A stretch of 64,000 bases of DNA. Source: Lytechinus pictus (taxonomy: Eukaryota; Echinodermata; Echinoidea; Temnopleuroida; Toxopneustidae). The DNA is taken from positions 17,838,501-17,902,500 of the forward strand of contig NC_087253.1 in NCBI RefSeq assembly GCF_037042905.1, written 5' to 3'. This document shows positions 56,784 through 64,000 of the stretch, piece after piece; positions within the stretch are counted from its first letter, which is position 1; every line of letters begins with the position of its first letter. Below the pieces are notes generated by a model, which was not told the origin of the DNA, searched no databases, and saw only the letters and a program-made list of their open reading frames with translations. Made by a program: the position numbers and the translations under genes.

Positions 56784-59700
56784 GGTGGCGGTGGTGATGG
56801 TGATGATGATGATAATGACGATGATAATGATCCTAATGACGGTCATAACAGATTAAAGAATAATAATCATAATAATAGCAATACTAACAAAAGATAAACA
56901 CAATTTTCATTTCTGTATATTTTTTGCTTTACATTGTAATTTTTTGTTGAATTTGAAATGAAAAAGAATAAATGCAATCAATCAATCAATGATAATATCA
57001 TTGTGACTTTGGTACCTGGATGACTGGCTGGAATTTGTTTGGATTTTGCATGGCACGTTTCCTTTCCTCTCTCTCCCTCTTCTTCTTCTCCTGCGCCTCC
57101 CTGATGCGACGGTTCTCCTCCTCTTGTCGTAGTCGGCGCGCTTCCTCACTCTTTTTTATTCTATCCAGCCACATCGCTTGCTCAGCACGACGACTGGCCT
57201 GCAAAAATCAAGAAAAGGAAAGAAAACCAATAGAAACATGATTATAAGACCACTGTTGCAGAAAAATAGGGACGGGACCAATACAATAGGGACTTTAAGA
57301 TTCAAGACAGTAGCGCGTCGTGCAATGAACTTCCATTAGCCTATTGATCCCTACTCATTTCGGACGGTAAGAATGCATGGTGGTATTTTAACAGATTGCT
57401 AAGAAAGCATAAATGCTTCTTAGCAAGCAACCAAAGGACCGACGGCTTAAAGGGGGGGTCACCCTGGCAAAAAGTTTATTTGAAAGATGGCAGAAAAAAA
57501 TAAGAAAAAATATTGCCCAAGGTTTGAGAAAAATCCATCAAAGAATAAAAAAAGTTATTAGAATTTTAATTATTTGATTTATGACGTCACATGCAAGCAG
57601 CATTCTTCATAGGGAATGGTAAAAAATCAATGAAATGTCATTTTCTCAGAAAATTGAAAATGGTTTTTACTTTACATTTTGTTTATCAATAGATGATTTC
57701 ACACCCGATCATGAAAATAAAATAAAAATAACTTATCAGGAACCATTGAAAAATTAAATTCGTGCATTTTATATATCATTACATATGGGGCAGCTGCTCG
57801 TTTATGACGTCACTAATCCAAAATCTAAAATTCTAACAACTTTCTTTATTAACGGATTTCCCTCAAACCTTCGCCAATATTTTAATTATTTTCTGCTTTA
57901 CAACAAACTTTTCTTCAGGGTGAACTTCCCCTTGTCCTCTCCGAGGGACCTGCTAATGCGGAGTAATGCCTTACCAAAGGGCACTAGCGCACCAAGTGGA
58001 AATCGAACCCGGTCACCGAAATCCGAAACCCCCGCTCTACCGACTAAGCTATATAGCGCCTCCTTTTGAAGATGCGGGGAATAAGGTAATATATTAATAA
58101 TAATATTAATAATAACGCAGTTCTTTTATAGCGCATATCACATTATGTCATCACGTCCCTATGTGTTCCCAAAGGACTTGGATATTATTACCCTGGCTTT
58201 TCCCCCGCGGCCTTTTACAGCGCGGTATAGCATTTCAAGGAATAAATTCCTGCCAGGTACCAATTCATCTCACCTGGGTTGAGTGCAGCACAAAGTGGAT
58301 GAATTTCTTGCTGAATGAAATTACGCCATGGCAGATGGCTGGGATTCGAACCCACGACCCCTTGTTTCAAAGTCAGAAGACTAATACACTGGGCCACAAC
58401 GCTCCATATTAAACTATTGAGGGGTTGCGTTAATTTGGACACAGTGAAAGATTTTGAGGTGAGAGAAAGTAAATCAAGCGAACAAAAATATGATAATTTC
58501 TTAAATTTTCGTAATATACTTAATGAGGTCAAATCGACCAGGGGGCCGTTTCTTAAAGATGTTCGTAAGTTATGAGCGACTTTAAGAACGACTGGTGAAC
58601 CTTTCTTACGTACGCGCTAAACCATATTATAGAGCTATAGCTCTATGGCTAAACCATCGCCGATGAATATTCCATTTACCACTAGAAAGGATCACCAGTC
58701 GTTCTTAAAGTAAGCTTTATGAAACACCCACCGGGCCTTATAAAAATACTACGCAGCGATTTCTAAATTAAACGCGTAGATTTGTGCACTTTGTAGGTGC
58801 AGCCACCACACCTCATAATACACAACGAGGGTCGAGCGTTACCGCATTCCCCTATTCCTATTTTCGTGACATAATAAAAATGATATAGCACTGTGGTATG
58901 AACAGAATGGGGCTTCACCATTTATAAGAATAATTGCTGGAGATGTGAGGGTATCAACATGTTTCGTCACTGATGTCAGATCGGGAAACTACACTTTCGG
59001 CTAAAAACTTTTTAGTTGGCGAGAAGCACTGTCTCTGACTAACATTGCTTCGGCATTTTGTCATACAATGATATATTTCCAGTGTTGACTAAAAACTTAA
59101 CGACACCGTACTTTGATATGAAAATTGGTAGTTAAGGGAGTTGGCTTATTATCCTTTGCTCAAGAATGACATTGATTCTCAGAATCATACTCACCCCCCC
59201 CCCTTCCCTCGCTCTCTCTGTCTGTTTGTCTGTCTCTCTCTTTCAAATTCTCATTCCCTCTCTCCTTTCCCTCTCTTTTCTAATCATTCATACCTATCCG
59301 ACGGACACCCACATTTCGCTCTTAGATGACAATTATCTCAGCATCAAACTAGGGAGCGTTTCATCAACATTTCTGTCCGACAAGTTGTCAGACCTGACAA
59401 CTTTCCTTGATTTTGATTGGCTGAGAAGCACTAGTTCTATGGCAACTGTCGGATAAAATGGGACTTGTCGGATAAAACGTCTAACAAGTCCTTTCATGAA
59501 ACGCTCCCCTGATCTCTCCCTCACCCCCCCCCCTCCCCTCTCTCTCTCGCGTTTATATTTCTCTCTCTCTCACCTCCCATCTAGTAATTCATTCCTATCC
59601 GAGGGACCAACCCGGATGACATTAATCTCATACTACTGAATCTCCTCCATCTCGCACCCCCTCTAATCCATACCAATCCGAGGGACCACTACCCTTCGTT

Positions 59701-62700
59701 CTCGGATGACATTAATCTCAGCGTATTACTGATCCTTTCTCTCCCCCCCCCCTCTTTATATCTCACCCACCTCCCCTCTAATAATTCATACCAATCCAAG
59801 GGACCACTTACCCTTCGTTCTTGAATGACATTAATCTCAGCGTAATACTGATCCCCCTCTCATTCTCTCTATCTCACTCACCTCCCCTGTAGTCATGGTA
59901 GTCATTAATTTCTATTCGAGGGATAACTTACCCTTCGTTCTTGGATGACATTAATCTATATAAGCGTCTTACCGATCCTCTCTCTCTCTCCCTCACATCT
60001 CTTACCTCTCCTCTAATAATCCATACCTATCCGAGGGACCACTTACCCTTCGCTCCTGGATGACATTGATCTCAGAGTCATACTGATCAATTACTTTCTT
60101 GATTTCATTCCTCGCTTCTTCTACCTCGACGATAAACTCCTGACGCTGTTTCACAAATGAAATAAAGGGGAAAAAATAATAATTTGAGTTTCAATAATAG
60201 GCCTAATTATATATTTTCAGGGTAACGCTCTCAGCATTATGCTGCCCCCCCCCCCCGAGGCTCTATGGAGTGTTTCATCAACACGTGTCGTTTGTCGTAC
60301 AAGTTGGCGGATCTGACAATTTTCCTGGATTTTGATTGGCTGAGAAGCACTGTTACTATGGTAACTGTCGGATAAAACGTCCGACAAGTCCTTTCATGAA
60401 ACGCTCCCCTGGAGCAAAAATAAATACGGGGAAAGCAATATAAACACAACAGATCCGCAGTGATGTTTCAATATGATTTTTCATAAAATCTATGAAATGA
60501 ATGTAAAACCCTTTATATAACTTTTTTTATTAATAACTACTTATCTATTTACATTATTTTTTTAACAATTTTGGTATTCAGGAGAATAACCTAAATGAAA
60601 TATGATCTTTATCAAGATAATATAGCGCTTGTTTATGAAGGACGTCTCTATGCGTTTCCAGAATAATATAACTTGAATTGAATAGATTTTAAAAGAATAT
60701 AAATCATCTAAAATATAACTGTATATAAATGTATAGTTTTTTTAAGTTGAGCTAGATATGATAAACAAGATACAGAACTATATTGTTCGAAGTTCCTTAA
60801 TAAAACTGAGATGCAGAATTTAATTACTTTTTATTTTATTTTAAATATATTAATACAGAGCAAAAGAACATCATTTCTCATGCATATCATTTCGGCAATC
60901 CAACAAAGAATGTGAAAATGTTATTACATGTAACAAAATTAATGTGAGAGAAAGAAGTCTACATAATTGTGCAGATAAAATACTTGAAAATGATTTTCAC
61001 GACAATGAAAGTGCAGCTCTTTGAGATTTGTGTGTGATGCCCATGAAGTTATTTGACAATTTTATATAAAGGAGAAATTTATCGAAAAGCGCTGCCGATA
61101 TTTCATGCAATTCTGGCAGAAACATTATGTAAAATAGTCCCTGGGACGGTTTCATCATTAATTTTTTGTCCGACAAGTTGTGGAGTCTGCTGTCATTTCT
61201 GATTGGCTGACTGAAGCAGTGTTACTATGGTGACTGTCAGATGAAATGGGACTTGGCCGGGAGTCAGAAAAAAACGTAAAGTCTTTTCATGAACGCTTCC
61301 CAGGTCAGTATTTGTCAATTTTGTCATAAACTTATACCTCGTGACATTTTGCATCATGCAAGGCATAATTTTGGACTATTCGGCATAATTCCTGCATATT
61401 TTTTTTTGGGGGGGTGACTGGGTCAGTAATTTTTTTTTAAGTTTGCGGGTATAAAATAAACCTTTGAAATAATGAGGATCTTTTCTTAAAGACATCAATG
61501 GTTGTCATCTTTGCGGGGGTGGAAATGGTATTCATTTCTGGATACTTAAGCATAACTTAGCTTATATAATTCTTCGGTGACTTCAAGCATGTTTTCTTTT
61601 TCTCACTGTTCATATTGATCTGACTACACACACTATAGTGGAATTTCGGTCACATTACTACTCGACCGGTTGACAAGTACTACTCTTGACTACTTTACGG
61701 GTCAGCTCATTGACCTCAAAATCAGACGATTGGGGCCATACACAATTTCGGGTCACACTGACCAAGAATAAATGGTCAAATAATATTTTGTTCCGGGCCG
61801 TTTTGACTCGGAAAAGTGTGATACCACAACGCATGGACCTATCCACGGAGGATTATCTATTGTTACTGGGGGTGCTGTGACAATGCTCAGCACCCCCAGT
61901 AACAATAGACTAATCCTCCGTGGATAGGTCCCTGCCACAACGACTAGTTTCCGAGTCAATTTGACCCATTATTTTAAGAGCACAGAGAGCATGCAGAGAG
62001 AGAGAGGGGGGGGGGGAGATAAGAAGAGAGGAAGAGAGATGGGGTATAATTGTTATGCTATAATTATATACATATATTTTTTTCATATTTTCATTGCATG
62101 CATGTATTTGCGAATCCTGTTATGTTCGAAATGTTGTTTGCTAGTGCTACAACTGTATTGTCATATCTAAATTTCTAAACTACATGAGTTAAACTGACAT
62201 CGACTTGAAGCGCTTTACAAAATACAAGTACATTATAGCAGTTTATGGGATCAGACTTTGATTCAAACCTTTTCTTCTGCACGTTGTCTTTCTTCATCTG
62301 TCATTCTGTTTTGTTTGAAAATAAAAGGCAAATAAATGAACGAAATGGATGAAAATAAACAAACCATGCACATACACAATGAAAACGGAACAAAAATTAC
62401 GACTGAAAATGACCAAAATCTTTAAATTCAGTGGCGGATATACACCCCCTCCCTTGAACTGCCAAGTAAAAAAGGCAATGTCCTACATTTTGGTACCAAC
62501 CCCAAATTACCTTCATTTGATAGTGAACGCTTTTTTCCCCTTCCTTTTTGGCTTGTCAAATTTCTCAGTACCAAAATGACTTTCGTTTTGTAGTGAAACC
62601 CTTTATTTTTTGGGTTAAATTTCTCTTTCAAACCCCCTCCTTGGAAAAAACATACCACCCCTGGAATTCATTATTAAACTTACTAGTAAGTAAATAAAAA

Positions 62701-63584
62701 GATGAACAATGAATTAACAAACAGACACATGAATGAAAGAACAAACACTATGATTACATACATACAAACAAACAACCAAAATAAATAAACAACCAAAATG
62801 AACAAAATAAGCAAAGAATCGACAAACTGGAAGAAAAATCATACAGAGAAATATGGCGAAATAGGTTTTTCATTAAACATCGGATTAAACATGTTAAAAC
62901 TCCGACACATTTCCTTTGCATTTGAATGATAATGAAAAGACGAGTCAATACGACGACATCATGAACTTTGTTGAGATACGAAACAACGAGTATTCATTAT
63001 ACCATGGCCCTGCATGGGAAGCGGCCCGGGTGTTGAAGCACCGCCAAGATTTTCCTTGGGGGGTACTGCGTGTGTTATTTTTCCATATGCAGCACCCCCT
63101 GGAATTCTGGTAGGTATATGCTGAATAGCAGAAATGTAACCAAAATGACCTACATTTTTTAATAAACATCTTTTTTTTTTTGGGGGGGGGGGGCTTGTCT
63201 AATTTTTTCTAGAACAAAATCACCTTCTTTTTGTAGCGAAATCTCTTTTTTTTATTTGCTTGTCAAAATTTAACATTTTCAAGGAACAAAATCAATTGTT
63301 TTTGCTTGTCAAATTCAAACCAGCACCCCTTGTAAAAAAATCGTTCCCTTGGCCTTGCATTATACCTAAGAATATATGCTTGTCATTGTTTACCTAGTCC
63401 TATACCATTACTTTTCTTTAAAAAAATAGAAATCATGAATATAAATCAGTTTTAACAGGAATGATGTGGGAATATTATACAATCATTGTGTGTGAATTGA
63501 ACACAGATGTAAATAAAACACAACTTATGAATTTGATATCATTAAATAATTTTCAAGTGGAACTTACGTTTCGGTCTCAGCCAT
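53685..63584 (-). CDS. Troponin T-like gene, six coding exons
   Basis: On the minus strand, exons at 63584-63568, 62305-62269, 60145-60047, 57199-57017, 55625-55413, 54296-54253 and 53715-53685 join in phase. The 57199 exon may end at 57017 on CAG|GTACCA. The product is about 207 residues, MAETETMTDEERQRAEEK… onward. It is highly charged and helical: a Glu/Arg-rich middle (EEARRLRQEEENRRIRE, KKKREREERKRAM) and a C-terminal core with LAKRVPVLDPE, ATELHAKIMKAF, LFDLQEKEKRQKYD and IKELTSRIESIQ. That order matches the troponin T core, where the FDL.EK.KRQ.YD..ELT.R region forms the coiled coil with troponin I. The role in that family is to anchor the troponin complex to tropomyosin on muscle thin filaments. 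The protein is shorter than most troponin Ts (commonly 250-400 residues), so exons may be missed. Troponin I is the main alternative, but the core fits T better. Confidence 0.8.
54253..54296 (-). CDS. Troponin T-like exon 6
   Basis: The acceptor is CTCTCTGCAG and the donor GTAAGT, with 44 bases between. It encodes IKELTSRIESIQED plus two bases. The join to exon 5 gives KRQKYDIKELTSRI, which continues the heptad pattern expected of troponin T. Confidence 0.8.
54500..54730 (-). mobile_element. Two tRNA-like SINE sequences in an intron
   Basis: On minus, 54656-54580 begins GAAGAGCCGTGGTGTAGTGG (A-box TGGTGTAGTGG) and has a B-box-like GTTCGAATTCC. A second B-box-like GTTCGAATCCCACC lies near 54708-54695. 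Both read as tRNA-derived SINE heads; cloverleaf pairing is incomplete. Confidence 0.6.
54775..54935. repeat. Fragment of the hAT element family (CGCTTCGCGCTTGCATTATTT)
   Basis: ACGCTTCGCGCTTGCATTAT at 54787 and CAGCTCGCGCTCGCAT at 54888 match the repeats inside the hAT element at 34348-36060. A fragment of that family therefore lies in the troponin T intron. No ends are visible. Confidence 0.6.
54978..55376 (-). other. Two degenerate duplicates of the 3' end of troponin T exon 5
   Basis: On minus, a copy at about 55376-55318 has the acceptor ATTTGTAG, reads LFDLQKESTRETVEVRKCD in one frame and ends on GTAAGTTGGG. A second copy at about 55016-54979 reads HFDLQQEIYRIY and has lost its acceptor AG. 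Intron sequence before both is related too (CCTTTGTCATATTTGTAG against TCTTTGTTACATTTATTG). Spliced after exon 5, the first copy would give a premature stop. Confidence 0.72.
55047..55263. mobile_element. TA-flanked MITE between the duplicated exon fragments
   Basis: The ends CACAGTAAAAA and TTTTTACTGTG are inverted. Inside, ACAACGCTGTTTACAATATG faces its near complement (CATATAGTAAACAGCGTTGT). TA flanks both sides (55045-55046, 55264-55265). The termini resemble the MITEs at 8095 and 16203. Confidence 0.85.
55413..55625 (-). CDS. Troponin T-like exon 5 (core coiled coil)
   Basis: This is the most diagnostic exon: 71 codons, phase 0 at both ends. The acceptor is CATATAG and the donor GTAAGTTG. 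It contains DERVRFAKMTPAELKKEKEE, LAKRVPVLDPESM, ATELHAKIMKAFGS and LFDLQEKEKRQKYD. The 3' third, with its donor, is present twice more just downstream as degenerate copies. Confidence 0.85.
55636..56345. repeat. GAT/GGT trinucleotide microsatellite in troponin T intron
   Basis: About 0.7 kb of GATGATGGTGGTGAT-type repeat, with one larger internal duplication (the segment from 56010 to 56100 recurs at 56118-56215). A second tract lies at 56625-56835. The long ORFs here (poly-His, poly-Met/Val, poly-Asp) are repeat artefacts. Confidence 0.95.
57017..57199 (-). CDS. Troponin T-like exon 4 (charged helix)
   Basis: The acceptor is TTTTTGCAG and the donor CAG|GTACCA. Both ends are phase 0 and the exon holds 61 codons. 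It encodes ASRRAEQAMWLDRIKKSEEA followed by a dense Arg/Glu run, and ends NPNKFQPVIQ. This corresponds to the RAERAEQQRIR-type segment of troponin T that leads into the tropomyosin-binding region. Confidence 0.82.
57451..57932. mobile_element. TTAA-type MITE, family B copy 2
   Basis: TTAA precedes the left end (57447-57450). The interior (ATATGGGGCAGCTGCTCGTT, CCTCAAACCTTCGCCAATAT, CAGGGTGAACTTCCCCTT) matches the copy at 49968-50474. The right TTAA is not preserved. Confidence 0.7.
57935..58075 (-). mobile_element. tRNA-derived SINE
   Basis: On minus, GGCGCTATATAGCTTAGTCG is followed by an A-box-like AGTCGGTAGAGCGGG and, after 30 bases, a B-box-like GGGTTCGATTTCC. The tail reads CTTGGTGCGCTAGTGCCC. 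The insertion abuts a second SINE and a MITE. Confidence 0.65.
58140..58415 (-). mobile_element. tRNA-derived SINE with conserved body
   Basis: On minus, GGAGCGTTGTGGCCCAGTG starts a tRNA-like head with a B-box GGTTCGAATCCCAGCC. The body contains CAGCAAGAAATTCATCCAC, TTTGTGCTGCACTCAACC and CAGGTGAGATGAATTGGTAC, a layout I recognise from widespread echinoderm-type SINEs. About 275 bp long. Confidence 0.75.
58541..58740. mobile_element. MITE-like inverted repeat
   Basis: GGGGCCGTTTCTTAAAG faces CTTTATGAAACACCC at the ends. Inside, TTTAAGAACGACTGGTGAAC faces ATCACCAGTCGTTCTTAAAG. The TSD is not clear. Confidence 0.7.
59290..60000 (-). other. Tandem degenerate copies of the exon 3 3' end plus donor
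   Basis: Three clear and two weaker copies of the last roughly 40 bases of exon 3 and its donor follow in the intron, ending near 59941, 59810, 59685, 59605 and 59299. The copy at about 59855-59812 still reads GDQYYAEINVIQERR, with synonymous changes (GAA for GAG, CAA for CAG) and the donor GTAAGTGG. The one near 59735 carries an in-frame TAA. Units also carry TC-rich simple sequence, with a period of roughly 110-140 bp. Confidence 0.78.
59350..59510. mobile_element. MITE family C, copy 1
   Basis: The ends GGGAGCGTTTCATCAAC and GTCCTTTCATGAAACGCTCC are inverted. The interior has TTTTGATTGGCTGAGAAGCA, CTATGGCAACTGTCGGATAA and a mirrored TTGTCGGATAAAACG. It has the same layout as copies at 60264-60412 and 61140-61303. 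Confidence 0.8.
60047..60145 (-). CDS. Troponin T-like exon 3
   Basis: There are 33 whole codons between the acceptor TGAAACAG and the donor GTAAGT. It encodes RQEFIVEVEEARNEIKKV and, after that, IDQYDSEINVIQERR. The region is an acidic helix. The last 14 codons plus the donor are repeated in degenerate form several times in the next intron. Confidence 0.78.
60264..60412. mobile_element. MITE family C, copy 2
   Basis: TGGAGTGTTTCATCAACACG at the left, CCTTTCATGAAACGCTCCCC at the right. It keeps TTTTGATTGGCTGAGAAGCA and a GTTACTATGGTAAC palindrome at 60352. Confidence 0.8.
61140..61303. mobile_element. MITE family C, copy 3 (more diverged)
   Basis: CTGGGACGGTTTCATCATTA at the left, TTTTCATGAACGCTTCCCAG at the right. 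It keeps TCCGACAAGTTGTGGAGTC, GATTGGCTGACTGAAGC and GTTACTATGGTGAC. Confidence 0.72.
61655..61985. mobile_element. Hairpin repeat in troponin T intron 1/2 region
   Basis: The core 61835-61931 is a palindrome. GGACCTATCCACGGAGGATT faces its complement, and TATTGTTACTGGGGGTGCTG faces CAGCACCCCCAGTAACAATA across a 10-base loop. The outer part (GGGTCAGCTCATTGACCTC, TTTTGACTCGGAAAAGTG) shows weaker mirror matches (CCGAGTCAATTTGACCC). Confidence 0.8.
62269..62305 (-). CDS. Troponin T-like exon 2 (37 nt microexon)
   Basis: The acceptor is CAAAACAG. The 37 coding bases complete the Thr codon of the previous exon and encode MTDEERQRAEEK. The donor is GTTTGA. The phase (one base, then 12 codons) matches both neighbours. 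Small N-terminal exons are typical of troponin T and are often alternatively spliced. Confidence 0.7.
62425..63360. other. Troponin T intron 1 with two related repeat fragments
   Basis: The segment at about 62431-62665 (GTGGCGGATATACACCCC, CTTTCGTTTTGTAGTGAAAC) and the one at about 63090-63350 (CAGCACCCCCTGGAATTC, CTTCTTTTTGTAGCGAAATC) are related. Both look like remnants of a hAT-type nonautonomous element. No exon was found here. Confidence 0.45.
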
Positions 63585-63612
63585 TGTTGGAATGTTACTT
63601 GTCAAGATAAAT
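63568..63612 (-). CDS. Troponin T-like exon with the start codon
   Basis: Read on minus, TTTTACCAACAG forms an acceptor and the exon follows with ATTTATC. ATG is at 63584-63582 (context acaATGG), coding MAETE plus two bases. The donor is GTAAGT at 63567-63562. The acceptor implies an upstream noncoding exon, probably beyond 63.6 kb, as vertebrate and insect troponin T genes also have. Confidence 0.75.
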
Positions 63613-64000
63613 CTGTTGGTAAAAGAGGGAGAGAGGGTAACATAGTAAGAGAGAGGGAAAGGGAAGGGAAAAGAGAGGGAAAGGGGTGAAAAGATAATTG
63701 TGTTTTTTCTTTTAAGAATTTTAACATGCATTTCCTGCCCCATACACACACACACGCAAGCACACCATCTAGCACATCTGCTGATATAGGGGGTCGAGTA
63801 ACCCCCCCCCCCCCATTTTTGCAAACACAGACCAAAATTTGACAGTTTAACCAATTCTCCATATAAATATTGAAAAACTAGACTCCAAACCCCAAACTTG
63901 TTGTTATGCAGAAGAAAATCAAAACATATCAATACGATTATCACACTGCGCGATTAACATTTACTGAGCTAGCATACGACATGGGGAGCTATATGCCCAT
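63613..64000. promoter_or_regulatory. Region upstream of the troponin T start exon
   Basis: On minus, a CT-rich tract (ACTATGTTACCCTCTCTCCC) leads to the acceptor of the start exon. This is therefore intron, and the promoter probably lies beyond the window. A C-rich run at 63800-63814 and a short CA repeat at 63747-63758 are the only other features. Confidence 0.4.

Overview
This is a window of animal genomic DNA, AT-rich and crowded with repeats. The best guess is an echinoderm, most likely a sea urchin. The grounds are a troponin T-like muscle gene with short exons and long introns, a tandem family of single-coding-exon TRIM (RING, B-box, coiled coil, propeller) genes, a CR1/L2-type LINE ending in TTGAA-like repeats, tRNA-derived SINEs and many DNA transposons. 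Species is not determined. All placements come from reading the sequence and comparing parts of the window with each other; no database search was run.

Left part (about 0.8 to 49 kb): a segmental duplication repeated along the chromosome. Each unit, read on the + strand, carries an upstream block containing a GTTACCATAGCAAC motif, a roughly 76 bp TC/CA-rich minisatellite, a conserved block lying 3' of the gene, a minus-strand TRIM gene and its 5' flank. TRIM copy 1 (2557-7476) is broken by a 3.1 kb inverted-repeat transposon inside its RING domain and by a 1-nt frameshift. Copies 2 (16973-18793) and 3 (26276-28096) are intact at 606 residues. A fourth unit begins near 47.0 kb, but no TRIM gene follows it here.

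The 5' flank of TRIM copy 3 is split by a 15.3 kb nested composite (28178-43475). This is a complete but decayed LINE with ORF1, ORF2 (endonuclease and reverse transcriptase) and 3' tail. It carries a 3.2 kb inverted-repeat element, a foldback element, a CACTA-like element that itself holds a hAT element, and one further insertion in ORF2. Because the units are paralogous, several insertions can be shown against an empty site elsewhere in the window.

Right part (about 53.7 to 63.6 kb): a minus-strand troponin T-like gene with six coding exons of consistent phase. Two of its exons have tandem degenerate copies of their 3' end plus donor site in the following intron. The introns also hold MITEs, SINEs and GAT/GGT microsatellites. 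The stretch from 49.5 to 53.6 kb holds MITEs, a SINE and otherwise unassigned DNA. There is no bacterial-style operon, CRISPR array or rRNA.
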